From Pycnopodia helianthoides (lineage: Eukaryota; Echinodermata; Asteroidea; Forcipulatida; Asteriidae), in contig CM063246.1 in NCBI GenBank assembly GCA_032158295.1, positions 12,277,608-12,341,607 on the forward strand: a stretch of DNA of 64,000 nucleotides, read 5' to 3'. The position numbers were made by a program, and so were the translations under genes. The notes below the pieces were generated by a model. That model saw only the letters and a list, made by a program, of their open reading frames with translations. It was not told the origin of the DNA and did not search any database. Below, piece after piece: positions 11,622 through 24,854 of the stretch (position 1 is its first letter; every line of letters starts with the position of its first letter).

Positions 11622-12132
11622 CCAGCTATCAGCGGCGGCGCTAATGGGGGGGGGGGGGGGGGGGGCACGGGGGGGGGGCAAATTCCCCCAGTTATTTTTT
11701 TTGCCCCCCCTGTTTGCCCCCCAGTTTTTCCCCGATGGCGGAAATTGAGTTTAATCCCAAACCATTGCACCCAATTTGTTACAATGTTGTTTGCGCTGTA
11801 AATAATAAACTCAATTTCATCCATCATAATTAGCTGGCACCATCAAAAAAGCCCAATACACTTTCCATCTCCGGCAATGTTAATAAAATGTGGATTTATT
11901 TATCTGTACAAGCTTGGAAACTTGCTATAAATAGAAATGCATTGTCTGCCCAAAACCGTAAGCAGCCATTGTACACACAGTTCGCACAAACAGTGCAAAA
12001 TCTTATTTCTAGGATGAATTGTAGGCTTATACAGTACATTATAGACTTTTGGTTTGCCCCCCCCCCTAAATTTAAGTTTGCCCCCCTCTTGCCCCCCAGT
12101 TTAACAGGTCTGGTGCCGCCGCTGCCAGCTAT
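11622..12132. mobile_element. hAT-type MITE with 8-bp target duplication
   Basis: Element 11630-12124 begins CAGCGGCGGCGC and ends GTGCCGCCGCTG (inverse with one mismatch). CCAGCTAT flanks both sides (11622-11629, 12125-12132). An 8-bp duplication with CAG-type termini fits hAT. Subterminal G tract (11646-11664) and C tracts (12056-12065) are prominent. No transposase. Confidence 0.8.
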
Positions 12133-13079
12133 CCCAAAGGACTTGGCACAAATCCACACACTCTGAACTTTCTCTTAGTGTGAAGGTCTTTGACTTGTAG
12201 GATCTGAATTTGTCAGTAAATAAACAGTAATAAATATTCTCCCAAAATAATAAAACCTCATGCTATCCATTTATAAATACCGTGAGGAGCTTGTGAAATA
12301 ATCAAAAGAAATTGCTATAATTGTCTTAAAGGTCTTACACCTTGGATTTTTAAAAGTAGTAGACTAGTTTGGCTTCTCTCGTTAGCCAGAAAACACATGC
12401 AAACTACTTGAAAACACTGCAAAAGTACCAGAAAACTAAACAGGAAAACTAATGTTCAAAGTTAGAGAGCTAGTGACCGGAAACACAGAAAAATATCAGA
12501 AAACTGCTGGGAAATACAGCTACCGGGGAAAAACAAAAAATATCAGTCTACACAGGAACCGGAAAACAAAAGTAATTGCTTATCTTTACTTACTCTCCAA
12601 ACCTACTTTTAAATTGATTTATGTATTTCTTGTTATGTTGATAAGCTTGGGGTGTTTTGCTTATTTATTATTCTAGTTATTCATTTATTCATTGATTCAT
12701 GGTGTGACTTCCCAAACCAAAACCCCAGCAATGTTTCACAGGATCAGTGTTAAAAAAAAAAAGTAATTAAACAAATTATTGATGATTAATACTACCTGGC
12801 ATACTGGGTGGGGGGGGGGCATAGTGGCTGGCGCACATAGGTATTCATTCGTATGCATACCCAAAACAATTTTTGACAGAATCAGTAAAATAACATTTTT
12901 GAACAAATCGTTGAAAACAATTATTTAAAACTTCTCAACAGGGGTGAGACGTACAGGGGGGGGGGCACAATAACTTATTTATTCGTTTATTTATTGATCC
13001 ATAATTAAGGTTTCAATTCCCAAACGGTAACTCTTATTTCGATTCCAAAATGATTTTCACTGTCGCTGACAAGTTTGTG
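12133..13079. other. Unannotated DNA
   Basis: Two G-tracts (near 12,810 and 12,956) and AT-rich sequence; no gene recognised. Confidence 0.4.
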
Positions 13080-13800
13080 GCGACTTTACATGAAAATCTT
13101 TAAATTTGATTGATCAATTGTTAACTTCTCATTACTCTCATATCAAACACAGTGCTCCGTACTTGTCAGTTGCAAGAAAGATGTGTTATGTATCTGATGG
13201 GCGGTATTGATTACATCTAAATTCTCCTTACCTTGAGGAAAACAGTCTCTTGCGTCTCTTCCATATTCTTTAAGGGATGCATTCTCTTCAGAAAATCAAG
13301 GTGCCCATCATTAAGAATCCCGCCGGGTTAACACCCATTTACTTATTCAACGAGTGTACCTCATGTATTTTGCGCGTAAACTTCTCTAAGCCATCCCCTT
13401 CAAAACAAATAGTATCATCCCTTCCAAACGTGGTCATACATCAGCCAATAAGGAATGGGTTGGGGCTTTGTTATGCAAATGAGATAGCCGAGTCGCGTGA
13501 TTCAGAAGAAAAAATTGACGACTTCAATAATTGTCTGATCTTTTTTCTCAAAAAATGAGGTTTTTCACCGAAGTTCTGAGGGTAAACCGCCAACAAAGTG
13601 TAATGGTGAGTCGGGCATTTTTTTATCTAAAGATTTACAGACTTGAAAATTATTTTCATTCGCATAATTTGAAGAAACTTGAGGTATTTTCAGCGCAAGG
13701 CACAGAGTTAAAAAGCAGACGTATTGACCCTTTCTCCATTTACTGACTTGCTTTCTTGTGTGGACGCCAACGACGCCATATTAAAAATTGAGGGATAATA
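13080..13800 (+). repeat. Dispersed element X, left copy
   Basis: Shares ordered, diverged blocks with the reverse complement of 54,440-55,250. These include TGATCAATTG...CTCATTAC, AATCCCGCCGGGTTAACA, CAATGGTGAGT-G-GCATTTT-like, and TTTGAAGAAA...TTTTCAGC-CAA. Small open frames inside it do not show a recognisable domain. Confidence 0.55.
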
Positions 13801-14234
13801 CTTTTTTCCAATTTTTTTTCTACGTTTTCTGAGAATTGATAAAGTTATATTCTTTAGCAGTGTAAACACGAAGAGAATCCTTCTTAACCTTGAAAAAGAA
13901 TAAGGTATGGGCCCAATGTGTGCGCAATTTTTTCACATTCTTTGACTTTGTGCAACCTCATGTATGACCTCATAATTTTCCCTGTAAGTAACCACTGTTC
14001 AAATTCAATTAACTTAGCAAATTGTGTTCAGAAGTTTATATGTACATATAAACTTTTAGACAGGCGGACATGGCTCAATATCAAAGTGCTGCTTTAGCAA
14101 TAGCAGAAACCATTTCTTAATTAACAAACAACATGAGGCCCACAACCTGACATTGACATTGGGGTGGGGGGGGTAACTGCCCTTCCAAATTTGGGCAAAA
14201 CAGTGGGGGAAATGAAATTTGTGGTTAGTTCCAA
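13801..14234. other. Unannotated AT-rich DNA
   Basis: Nothing recognised. Confidence 0.35.
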
Positions 14235-14605
14235 ATTTTAAAGAGCTGCTTGAGCAAAAAAGTAGCGAAGCACAACACAAATATCGTTTAGCAGAATAAC
14301 AAAGGGTAACCAGCCAAAATACAATTTAACATAGTACTATTTGTGACATGGTATTCTGCTTGTTTTTGGTAAGCAGGAAATTGTTAAGCAACATTCAGTG
14401 CTTTAATAAGCCCAGGGCCCAAATTCATAGAGCTGCTTAAGCAGAAAATATTGCTTAAATCATTTCTGCTGAGCTACATTAAGCAGGATACCAGTCACAC
14501 ATGACTTGGAAATAGTATTTTAGCTGGTAACCTTTTTCTGGTTAGCATAATTTTGTTGCGCTTAGCTAGTTTATGTGCTCAAGCAGCTCTATGAAATTGG
14601 GCCCT
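14235..14605. repeat. 'TGCTTAAGCAG' repeat, copy 3 (two abutting partial copies)
   Basis: Contains AGAGCTGCTTGAGCAAAAAA at the left, a second start at about 14,425 (CATAGAGCTGCTTAAGCAGA), and the end AGCAGCTCTATGAAATTGGG. Same family as 2,229 and 10,380. Confidence 0.6.
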
Positions 14606-14734
14606 TGTCTTAGGTTGCCTCAACAACATTAGTTTTCAAACTTGCAACACATTTCCAGTACTGGTATTAATTCATTTGTTTCCGTAATAAATAAAATTAA
14701 CAGAGAGCGATGCATGTATGATGCAGCTACACGT

Positions 14735-14860
14735 AGGAGAAGTTTGCCAATTGAATGATATCTACCTGTACAATGAAGATGTAGATGTCTGAGCCCTGCA
14801 AGTGTCTCCCATCAGCCAAATGTTTAACCAGTCCTCAGATGCTCGAAGCTGTGATAGAAA
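14735..14860 (-). pseudogene. Decayed ABC-transporter NBD exon fragment (Walker B/D-loop like)
   Basis: Minus-strand translation gives LADGRHLQGSDIYIF, then VDII, in the order of the ABCC-type LARAVY--ADIYLLDDPLSAVD motif, preceded by an ATCTGAGGACTGG stretch resembling a coded LSGGQ. An acceptor-like TTTCTATCACAG lies upstream. DDPLSA is missing and the frame is broken, so it cannot be functional. It is closest to the fragment at 53,735-53,820 (shared CATCTAC and GTAGATATCA). Homology is inferred by eye. Confidence 0.4.
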
Positions 14861-16889
14861 GTAAGTCATTAATTGTAATTTGATGAGTTTAAATTGACAT
14901 ACCATCATCCAGTGGGCTTTTTTTGCAGCACTGTGTTTGTCCCTCAGGTAACAAATTTACATCACATCAAATTTACATAACCCAGATGAGTGGTAAAAAC
15001 TTACACACTTATTTTTTGAGTAAATATAGTTAGCTTTTGCAAACGGCTTACCGACAAAAAGGACCTTTGGTATACATGCAAAAAATATTTTGTCCCCTGA
15101 AGTTTCAACCCTAGCAGAGTCTTTCTCAAAGAATTATTTTATTAAAATTAAAAGTTCTTGAATATTGTTTTTGTTTGGTGATGCATTTGGTCACAGTACA
15201 TCATTGTACTCGGTTCTATACATATAATTGATACAACAGATTTTAGACATTGGCTAGAAAAGAGAAAAATCATCAATTACACTTTTTAGTAATCTCCTCA
15301 TGTTGCCATGCAGGGCTGTGAGTTTCATGACAAATGACAAGAAAAAAATGCATAGACCCAGTAATTTGGATATGATTACAAAAACATCAACTTTCTAAAT
15401 GTAGGCACTACAATTTTTACCCATTGGTTTTGCTTTGGAAAATTTTCATGTCTAAACTCTAACTTAAAGATTCCTTGTGCGATTCACGTCTTTGTTTTCC
15501 TTTAAACAAATATTTTAAATAAACTAATTGTAAATGCGCTAATTATTTACTTTTCTTGCAAACAAAGTAAGCAAGAATAGTAATGAGAAATAGTGGGGTT
15601 CATATATGGCAAGTTTTTTCTTTTTTCTAATAATTCATTTTCCATAACGTCAAAACTCAAAGAAAAATGAACAACTTGAGCATGTAGTTATTGTAATTTA
15701 AGAACTAAAACAATGGCTTAACTGAATCCAAGGTACTAAAAGAAGATACAAACTTACAAACAGCCAACCCAGTGCTATCTTGTGAATCACACTTTAGAAC
15801 AGAGGCAAACATGTGCCTCTGAACCTCTGCAATGATGCTCTCTTTCTGGTCTCCCAGTCACAAATCCCTAATAAAAAAAGGTGACCAATACTTTTATACC
15901 TACACTACCATGGGAGTCTAAAACAAGTGGGTCAAGCCACAATGCATTATATAAGAACTTTGAGAACTTCAGTACTGCATCCAGGTTGGAAATCAATGTG
16001 TAAAGACAAATGATATTCAGACCTATACAATGCTAAACCCTAGCTGAGATTGTAGAGAAAAGAAACAACTATTCAAGCTTATTCATGTTCCCATACTTTG
16101 CTTAAACACATTCTTTTCCTCTTGTACAGAAGTACCCCACTAAAATCCTCTAAGGAATTCCTGTGATTCCCAGAACACAATGAAGACAGAATATGAGAAG
16201 GGGGGGGGGCTGTACACTATGCCACATACTGGGCACCAAGTGGGAAACTACTCCAAACAGGGTTACATGATAACAAACTACTTACCCAGCAAAGTTGAAC
16301 TTTCATAACCTTTTAGCTTTTAAAATTCTGTCAACCACATTTGGACAACTAAATATTGCAAAAAAAACCCACAAAACTCATAAACCTGACATTTTGGACA
16401 TCCAAATATTGCAAAAAACCCTTTAAAACAGTTAAAGTGACCATTAATTGTAGTAATGAGGTAACCATCACAGAATATCACATTGTTTTTTTGGGGTGTG
16501 TATAATTCATTTGCATAACCAAAAATATGTACACGTCAGCAAGTAAATGTCGGAGACCCAAATATCATTCAGCCACGGCTTCAAACTACCTTCTCGGTAT
16601 AAACACCACCAAGTGACACAGGTGTTAATCCTTTATCGGGATCATTCATACAATAATATGTTGTGAAAAGGAATTACAAAACAAAAACAATTTCAATAAT
16701 TTTTAACTGTAATAACAGTTTATGCATTGTTTAACTATTCTGCTGAAGTGGCACCACTTTTAGCTGGAAATTATAAGTTTAATTTACATGAGTATGTTTG
16801 AGGGAAAAATAGTGCCTTGACCTCAATGAAGCCTACCTTACTTTGGTAACATAAATTACATTGTTATCATTGCACAATGTTTTGTTAGA
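14861..16889. other. Unannotated AT-rich DNA
   Basis: No exon, RNA gene or tandem repeat recognised. A short near-repeat CCAAATATTGCAAAAAA lies around 16,350-16,420. Confidence 0.4.
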
Positions 16890-19258
16890 ATGTACAAGTA
16901 CAAAGTAATCACATTGATTGCATTTAGTGTCTGAAAATAAACGCAGTTTATTTTTGCTGTAGTCAAATTTCAAGACTCACAAAGATTTAGTTTTTCACAT
17001 TAATTAATATAACTAAAAAAAGTTATGCAAAAAACCCTCAAAGAATTTATGTTTTGTTAATATTTAACTTAGCTGTGGCTTTGTTTGTGTGCAACAAGGA
17101 TTGCCATCTCCATAAAGATGTCTGAGATTTGCATAGTGATCAGCAAGTGAAGAATGTGCACACTCCAGTAAAAGGTAACTTTCTTGTTAACAGTATAAAC
17201 AAGTAATGTTGCATGTTCACATTTTATAAAAAGTGCTGAAATTCAGAGTCTTTGAAGAGATTCACAATCCCTTTCATCATCAAGTATTTGTCCTAGACAA
17301 CAATGCACCAATGATTATGTGAGGGCTCAAAGAAATGTAAAGGGTGAGATTCATTGGACCAGCCTTACGGCCCCTGGTGGGGTCAGCCTCGCGTTTCCTA
17401 GTGGGGTCAGCCTCACAGCCCCATGTGGGTTCAGCCTCACAGCCCCATGTGGGGTCAGGCTTACGGGATCCTGGTGGGGCAGCCTTAATTATGGCCCCTG
17501 TTGGGGTCAACCTTAATTACGGCCCCAGGTGGGGTCAGCCTTACGGCCCCTGGTGGGGTCAGCCTCACGTTTCCTGGTCGGGTCAGCCTCACAGCCCCTC
17601 GTGTGGTCAGCCTCACGGCCCCATGTGGGGTCAGCCTTGGGGCCCATCGGGTCAACCTTACGACCCCATGTGGGGTCAGCCTTTTGGCCCCTGGTGAGGT
17701 CAGTCTTACAAGAAGTACGTGTACAAAGTTATAACATTGATTGCATTATAGTGTCTGAAAATAAACTGTTCTGAAAATACAGAGTTTATTTTTGCTGTAT
17801 TCAAGACTCACAAAGATTGAGTTTTTTACATTAATTAATTTAACTAAAAAAAGTTATGTAAAAAACCCTTAAAGAGTTTATGTTTTATTATTATTTTACT
17901 TAGATGTGGTTTGTTTGTGTACAACAAGGATTGCCATCTCCATAAAGATCTACCCCTCAACAAGTAGATTTGCAGAGTGGTCAGCAAGGTGAAGGATGTG
18001 CCCACTCCAGTAAAAGGTAACTTTCTTGTTAACAGTATAAAACCAGTAATGTTGCATGTAAACAATTAAAAAATTGCTGAAATTTTATAAAACAGTGCAC
18101 CAAGGATTATGTCTTGGGGAGAGGGCTCAAAGAAATGTAAAGGGTGAAATTCATTGGACCAGCCTTATACGGCTCCTGGTGGGGTCAGCCTCACAGCCCC
18201 ATGTGGGTTCAGCCTCAGGGCCCCTGGTGGGGTCAGGCTTACAGGATTTTGGTGGGGCAGCCTTATTTATGGCCCCTGTTGGGGTCAGCCTTAATTACAG
18301 CCCCAGGTGGGGTCAGCCTTACGGCCCCAGGTGGGGTCAGCCTCGCGTTTCCTGGTGGGGTCAGCCTCACAGCCCCATGTGGGTTCAGCCTCAGGGCCCC
18401 TGGTGGGGTCAGGCTTACAGGATCCTGGTGGGGCAGCCATATTTATGGCCCCTGTTGGGGTCAGCCTTAATTACGGCCCCAGGTGGAGTCCGCCTTACGG
18501 CCCCTGGTGGGGTCAGCCTCACGTTTGCCTGGTGGGGTCAGCCTCACAGCCCATGTGGGTTCAGCCTCAGGGCCCCTGGTGGGGTCAGGCTTACAGGATC
18601 CTGGTGGGGCAGCCTTATTTATGGCCCCCTGTTGGGGTCAGCCTTAATTAAGGCCCCAGGTGGGGTCAGCCTTACGGCCCCTGGTGGGGTCAGCCTCACG
18701 TTTCCTGGTCGGGTCAGCCTCACAGCCCCTCGTGTGGTCAGCCTCACGGCCCCATGTGGGGTCAGCCTCAGGGCCCATGGTGGGGTCAACCTTACGATTC
18801 CTGGTGGGGTCAGCCTTTTGGCCCCTGGTGAGGTCAGTCTTACGTGAAGTACGTGTACAAAGTTATAACATTGATTGCATTATAGTGTCTGAAAATAAAC
18901 TGTTCTGAAAATACACAGATTTTATTTTTGCTGTAGTCAAATTTCAAGACTCACAGTGATTGAGTTTTTTACATTTATTAATATAACTCAAAAAAGTTAT
19001 GTAAAAAACCCTTAAAGAATTTATGTTTTATTATTATTTTACTTAGCTGTGGTTTGTTTGTGTACAACAGGATTGCCATCTCCATGAAGATCTACCCCTC
19101 AACATGTAGATGTCTGTGATTTGCAGAGTGATCAGCAAGGTGAAGGATATGCCACTCCAGTAAAAGGTAACTTTCTTGTTAACAGTATACAACCAGTAAT
19201 GTTGCATGTAAACAATTTAAAAATTGCTGAAATTTTATAAAACAGTGCACCAAGGATT

Positions 19259-22200
19259 ATGTCTTGGGGAGAGGGCTCAAAAGATGTAAAGGGTGAGATT
19301 CATTGGACCAGCCTTATACGGCCCCTAGTGGGGTCAGCCTTACGGCCCCTGGTGGGCTCAGCCTCACGTTTCCTGGTGGGGTCAGCCTCACAGCCCCATG
19401 TGGGTTCAGCCTCAGGGCCCCTGGTGGGGTCAGGCTTACAGGATCCTGGTGGGGCAGCCTTATTTATGGCCCCTGTTGGGGTCAGCCTTAATTACAGCCC
19501 CAGGTGGGGTCAGCCTTACGGCCCCTGGTGGGTTCAGCCTTTCGACCCCTGGTGGGGTCAGCCTTACGGCCCCTGGTGGGGTCAGCCTCAAGTTTCCTGG
19601 TGGGGTCAGCCTCACAGCCCCATGTGGGTTCAGCCTCACAGCCCCATGTGGGGTCAGGCATACGGGATCCTGGTGGGGCAGACTTAATTATGGCCCCTGT
19701 TGGGGTCAGCCTTAATTACGGCCCCAGGTGGGGTCAGCCTTACGGCCCCTGGTGGGGGTCAGCCTTTTGACCCCTGGTGGGGTCAGCCTTACGGCCCTTG
19801 GTGGGGTCAGCCTGACGTTTCCTGGTGGGGTCAGCCTCACAGCCCCATGTGGGTTCAGCCTCACAGCCCCATGTGGGGTCAGGCTTACGGGATCCTAGTG
19901 GGGCAGCCTTAATTATGGCCCCCTGTTGGTGTCAGCTTTAATTACGGCCCCTTGTGGGGTCAGCCTCAGGGCCCCAGGTGGGGTCAACCTTACGATTCCT
20001 GGTGGGGTCAGCCTTTTGGCCCCTGGTGAGGTCAGTCTTACGTGAAGTACGTGTACAGGTTATAACATTGATTGCATTATAGTGTTTGAAAATAAACTGT
20101 TCTGAAAATACACATATTTTATTTTTGCTGTAGTCAAATTTCAAGACTCACAGTGATTGAGTTTTTTACATTTATTAGTATAACTCAAAAAAGTTATGTA
20201 AAAAACCCTTAAAGAATTTATGTTTTTTTATTATTTTACTTAGCTGTGGTTTGTTTGTGTACAACAGGATTGCCATCTCCATGAAGATCTACCCCTCAAC
20301 ATGTAGATGTCTGTGATTTGCAGAGTGATCAGCAAGGTGAAGGATATGCCACTCCAGTAAAAGGTAACTTTCTTGTTAACAGTATACAACCAGTAATGTT
20401 GCATGTAAACAATTTAAAAATTGCTGAAATTTTATAAAACAGTGCACCTAGGATTATGTCTTGGGGAGAGGGCTCAAAAGATGTAAAGGGTGAGATTCAT
20501 TGGACCAGCCTTATACGGCCCCTAGTGGGGTCAGCCTTATGGCCCCTGGTGGGCTCAGCCACACGTTTCCTGGTGGGGTCAGCCTCACAGCCCCATGTGG
20601 GTTCAGCCTCAGGGCCCCTGGTGGGGTCAGGCTTACAGGATCCTGGTGGGGCAGCCTTATTTATGGCCCCTGTTGGGGTCAGCCTTAATTACAGCCCCAG
20701 GTGGGGTCAGCCTTACAGCCCCTGGTGGGTTCAGCCTTTCGACCCCTGGTGGGGTCAGCCTTACGGCCCCTGGTGGGGTCAGCCTCACGTTTCCTGGTGG
20801 GGTCAGCCTCACAGCCCCATGTGGGTTCAGCCTCACAGCCCCATGTGGGGTCAGGCATACGGGATCCTGGTGGGGCAGACTTAATTATGGCCCCTGTTGG
20901 GGTCAGCCTTAATTACGGCCCCAGGTGGGGTCAGCCTTACGGCCCCTGGTGGGGTCAGCCTTTTGACCCCTGGTGGGGTCAGCCTTACGGCCCTTGGTGG
21001 GGTCAGCCTGACGTTTCCTGGTGGGGTCAGCCTCACAGCCCCATGTGGGTTCAGCCTCACAGCCCCATGTGGGGTCAGGCTTACGGGATCCTAGTGGGGC
21101 AGCCTTAATTATGGCCCCCTGTTGGTGTCAGCTTTAATTACGGCCCCTTGTGGGGTCAGCCTCAGGGCCCCAGGTGGGGTCAACCTTACGATTCCTGGTG
21201 GGGTCAGCCTTTTGGCCCCTGGTGAGGTCAGTCTTACGTGAAGTACGTGTACAGGTTATAACATTGATTGCATTATAGTGTTTGAAAATAAACTGTTCTG
21301 AAAATACACATATTTTATTTTTGCTGTAGTCAAATTTCAAGACTCACAGTGATTGAGTTTTTTACATTTATTAGTATAACTCAAAAAAGTTATGTAAAAA
21401 ACCCTTAAAGAATTTATGTTTTTTTATTATTTTACTTAGCTGTGGTTTGTTTGTGTACAACAGGATTGCCATCTCCATGAAGATCTACCCCTCAACATGT
21501 AGATGTCTGTGATTTGCAGAGTGATCAGCAAGGTGAAGGATATGCCACTCCAGTAAAAGGTAACTTTCTTGTTAACAGTATACAACCAGTAATGTTGCAT
21601 GTAAACAATTTAAAAATTGCTGAAATTTTATAAAACAGTGCACCTAGGATTATGTCTTGGGGAGAGGGCTCAAAAGATGTAAAGGGTGAGATTCATTGGA
21701 CCAGCCTTATACGGCCCCTAGTGGGGTCAGCCTTATGGCCCCTGGTGGGCTCAGCCTCACGTTTCCTGGTGGGGTCAGCCTCACAGCCCCATGTGGGTTC
21801 AGCCTCAGGGCCCCTGGTGGGGTCAGGCTTACAGGATCCTGGTGGGGCAGCCTTATTTATGGCCCCTGTTGGGGTCAGCCTTAATTACAGCCCCAGGTGG
21901 GGTCAGCCTTACAGCCCCTGGTGGGTTCAGCCTTTCGACCCCTGGTGGGGTCAGCCTTACGGCCCCTGGTGGGGTCAGCCTCACGTTTCCTGGTGGGGTC
22001 AGCCTCACAGCCCCATGTGGGTTCAGCCTCACAGCCCCATGTGGGGTCAGGCATACGGGATCCTGGTGGGGCAGACTTAATTATGGCCCCTGTTGGGGTC
22101 AGCCTTAATTACGGCCCCAGGTGGGGTCAGCCTTACGGCCCCTGGTGGGGTCAGCCTTTTGACCCCTGGTGGGGTCAGCCTTACGGCCCTTGGTGGGGTC

Positions 22201-22847
22201 AGCCTGACGTTTCCTGGTGGGGTCAGCCTCACAGCCCCATGTGGGTTCAGCCTCACAGCCCCATGTGGGGTCAGGCTTACGGGATCCTAGTGGGGCAGCC
22301 TTAATTATGGCCCCCTGTTGGTGTCAGCTTTAATTACGGCCCCTTGTGGGGTCAGCCTCAGGGCCCCAGGTGGGGTCAACCTTACGATTCCTGGTGGGGT
22401 CAGCCTTTTGGCCCCTGGTGAGGTCAGTCTTACGTGAAGTACGTGTACAGGTTATAACATTGATTGCATTATAGTGTTTGAAAATAAACTGTTCTGAAAA
22501 TACACATATTTTATTTTTGCTGTAGTCAAATTTTAAGACTCACAGTGATTGAGTTTTTTACATTTATTAGTATAACTCAAAAAAGTTATGTAAAAAACCC
22601 TTAAAGAATTTATGTTTTATTATTATTTTACTTAGATGTGGTTTGTTTGTGTACAACAAGGATTGCCATCTCCATAAAGATCTACCCCTCAACATGTAGA
22701 TGTCTGTGATTTGCAGAGTGATCAGCAAGGTGAAGGATGTGCCCACTCCAGTAAAAGGTAACTTTCTTGTTAACAGTATACAACCAGTAATGTTGCATGT
22801 AAACAATTTAAAAATTGCTGAAATTTTATAAAACAGTGCACCAAGGA
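19259..22847. repeat. Three near-identical about 1,196-bp higher-order units of satellite A
   Basis: The same GTCTTGGGGAGAGGGCTCAA start recurs at 19,260, 20,457 and 21,653. Units 2 and 3 appear almost base-identical including the spacer, whereas other cycles differ in block length and sequence. This is the most recently homogenised part of the array. Confidence 0.85.
22640..22780 (-). pseudogene. ABC-signature/Walker B-like remnant inside satellite A spacer (representative of nine copies)
   Basis: On the minus strand each A spacer reads TTTTACTGGAGTGGGCA, resembling a coded LSGGQ with one inserted base. CTTGCTGATCACTCTGCAAA and then ACAGACATCTACATGTTGAG follow, translating ITDIYML, then GTAGATCTTTATGGAGATGG. 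This parallels LSGGQ--R--LARA-Y-DADIYLLDDPLSAVDA with DDPLSA deleted. The fragment at 53.3 kb, with GCAGATCTCAGAAATCTAC for ADAEIY, bridges this reading. Copies near 17.1, 17.95, 19.1, 20.3, 21.45, 22.7, 23.4, 25.8 and 26.75 kb behave alike. Non-coding today; origin inferred. Confidence 0.4.
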
Positions 22848-23458
22848 TTATGTCTTGGGGAGAGGGCTCAAAGAAATGTAAAGGGTGAGATTCATTGGAT
22901 CAGCCTTATACGGCCCCTGGTGGGGTCAGCCTTACGGCCCCTGGTGGGGTCAGCCTTACGGCCCCTGGTGGGGTCAGCCTCACGTTTCCTGGTGGGGTCA
23001 GCCTCACAGCCCCATGTGGGTTCAGCCTCACAGCCCCATGTGGGGTCAGCCTCACAGCCCCATGTGGGTTCAGCCCCAGGGCCCCTGGTGGGGTCAGCCT
23101 TTTGGCCCCTGGTGGGGTCAGTCTAATGTGAAGTAGGTGTACAAAGTTATAACATTGATTGCATTATAGTGTCTAAAAATAAACTGTTCTGAAAATACAC
23201 AGAGTTTATTTTTGCCGTATTCAAGACTCACAAAGATTGAGTTTTTTACATTAATTAATTTAACTAAAAAAAGTTATGTAAAAAACCCTTTAAGAATTTA
23301 CGTTTTATTATTATTTTACTTCGCTTTGGTTTATTTGTGTACAACAAGGATTGCCATCTCCATAGAGATCTACCCCTCAACATGTAGATGTCTGTGATTT
23401 GCAGAGTGATCAGCAAGGTGAAGGATGTGCCCACTCCAGTAAAAGGTAACTTTCTTGT

Positions 23459-24854
23459 TATACACAGATCCGAATAAAACAAGCAGACAAATTATACTTT
23501 GATTGATTGTCACAGCCTCTGAAAACTGTTTTTATTCCAAAACATAACTTGTGAAGGATGCCGAAAAACTATGGCTATCCAATCACACTTAAAAAAGTGC
23601 TTGGGATACACCTGATCCCCACCATTGTTGGGCGTACAACACACCCAGCAAATTTGGCCAACACGGCTTCTTTTCAATGTACACGTGACCACCACCATTA
23701 CTGGGCACCATGCCCAAAGTAATTAATTGGCAAACAATATTGCCAAACCACAAAATTGGCACACCGGCATCTTTTATACATCCACGTGACATAACCATTA
23801 ATGGGCACCACGCCCATATTACTATTTGGCACACAATTGCCAAACCACCAATTGGCACACCTGGCATCTTTTAACTGTGATGGGCACCACGCCCAACATT
23901 AATTGGCAAACCAGTGCCAACCCACAACTTGGCACACCTGGCATCTTTTAAAATGTCCACTATGGGTACATTCACATCAACCATTCTTGGGCACCACGCC
24001 CAACTTATTTAATTGGCACCTGGCCAAACATTTATCTGTGTGCACACCTGAATCCAACCACGTGGGCACACAGGCGGACTGCAATGAAACAATTATTCAA
24101 AATAGTCATACCTGAAATTATACAATGAGTCAATCAATTAAGTTGTGAAGTTCCACCTTGGCACATGCGGTCGGAATTAGCCCCTGTGGTACATCAGAGC
24201 GCTAACACAACTTATTGTTACAATATTTGATCTACATATAAAGAAGGGGTGTGTAAGCTTGACCAAAGAGGTGTTCAAAGTTGAACAAATAGTTGGACAA
24301 AGTACATTTACTTGCAACTATAACCCCAAAACTCAAAAAACTGTGTGAATCCCGTAAACACGCCATCTTCATTGGCAAATATAATTAGTACACTGGCAAT
24401 ACATATGGGCGGGAGTGGTGGGAAATTAACAAAATTATGTGTCCAGAAAAATAAAATTGCCCGTTCACATTGAAAGGCAGTGACAAAGTGACATAAAAAC
24501 AGGAGAGCCAAACCCACGCTAACGATAGCGTCCCCAACAACGCAAGGATAGAATCCATTGGCTAAATGTTTTCACACCACACACCTTATTGGCTAACTGT
24601 AAACCTGAACAACATTTTTGCATAAAGAGGACTGTAAAACAAAGCACTGTAAACAATTTGCCCGCGAAAACATAATTACCTAAGTTGCCCGACATAAATG
24701 CACGTACATGCAGGCAACCCCGTCCCATAATAAGTACCCCTTAAGCTTGCACAATTTTATCTGCACAGGGCCGCAAACCTAGTACGTGTGGGTATAAACA
24801 CATACAAGTTCGCCCTGTGTATAAAGCATTTTATCGTTGATGGATAAAATGTGA
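23459..24854. mobile_element. Non-autonomous Helitron2/Helentron-like element inserted in satellite A
   Basis: Insertion separates the satellite sequence CTTGT/TAACAG between two T residues without duplication. The 5' end TATACACAG is mirrored not at the 3' terminus but subterminally by CTGTGTATA (24815-24823). A 9-bp-stem hairpin CATTTTATC/GATAAAATG (24827-24851) and TGA at the 3' edge follow. Asymmetric inverted repeats, a 3' hairpin and T-T insertion are the diagnostic set for Helitron2/Helentron-type elements. Internal tandem repeats at about 23,690-24,010 (GGGCACCACGCCCA, TTGGCACACCTGGCATCTTT) are also usual for this group. No Rep/helicase gene. Confidence 0.65.

Noticed and set aside
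18074..18847. 257-codon and many 60-140-codon open frames in satellite A
   Set aside because: They arise in several overlapping frames at once because the unit is 24 bp. They are broken by TTAATTA variants and show no start or splice context beyond the repeat.
17355..23126. Prion-like octarepeat protein (WGQ every eight residues)
   Set aside because: Resemblance is limited to repeat length and W/G/Q/P content. No flanking globular domain or signal peptide was found.
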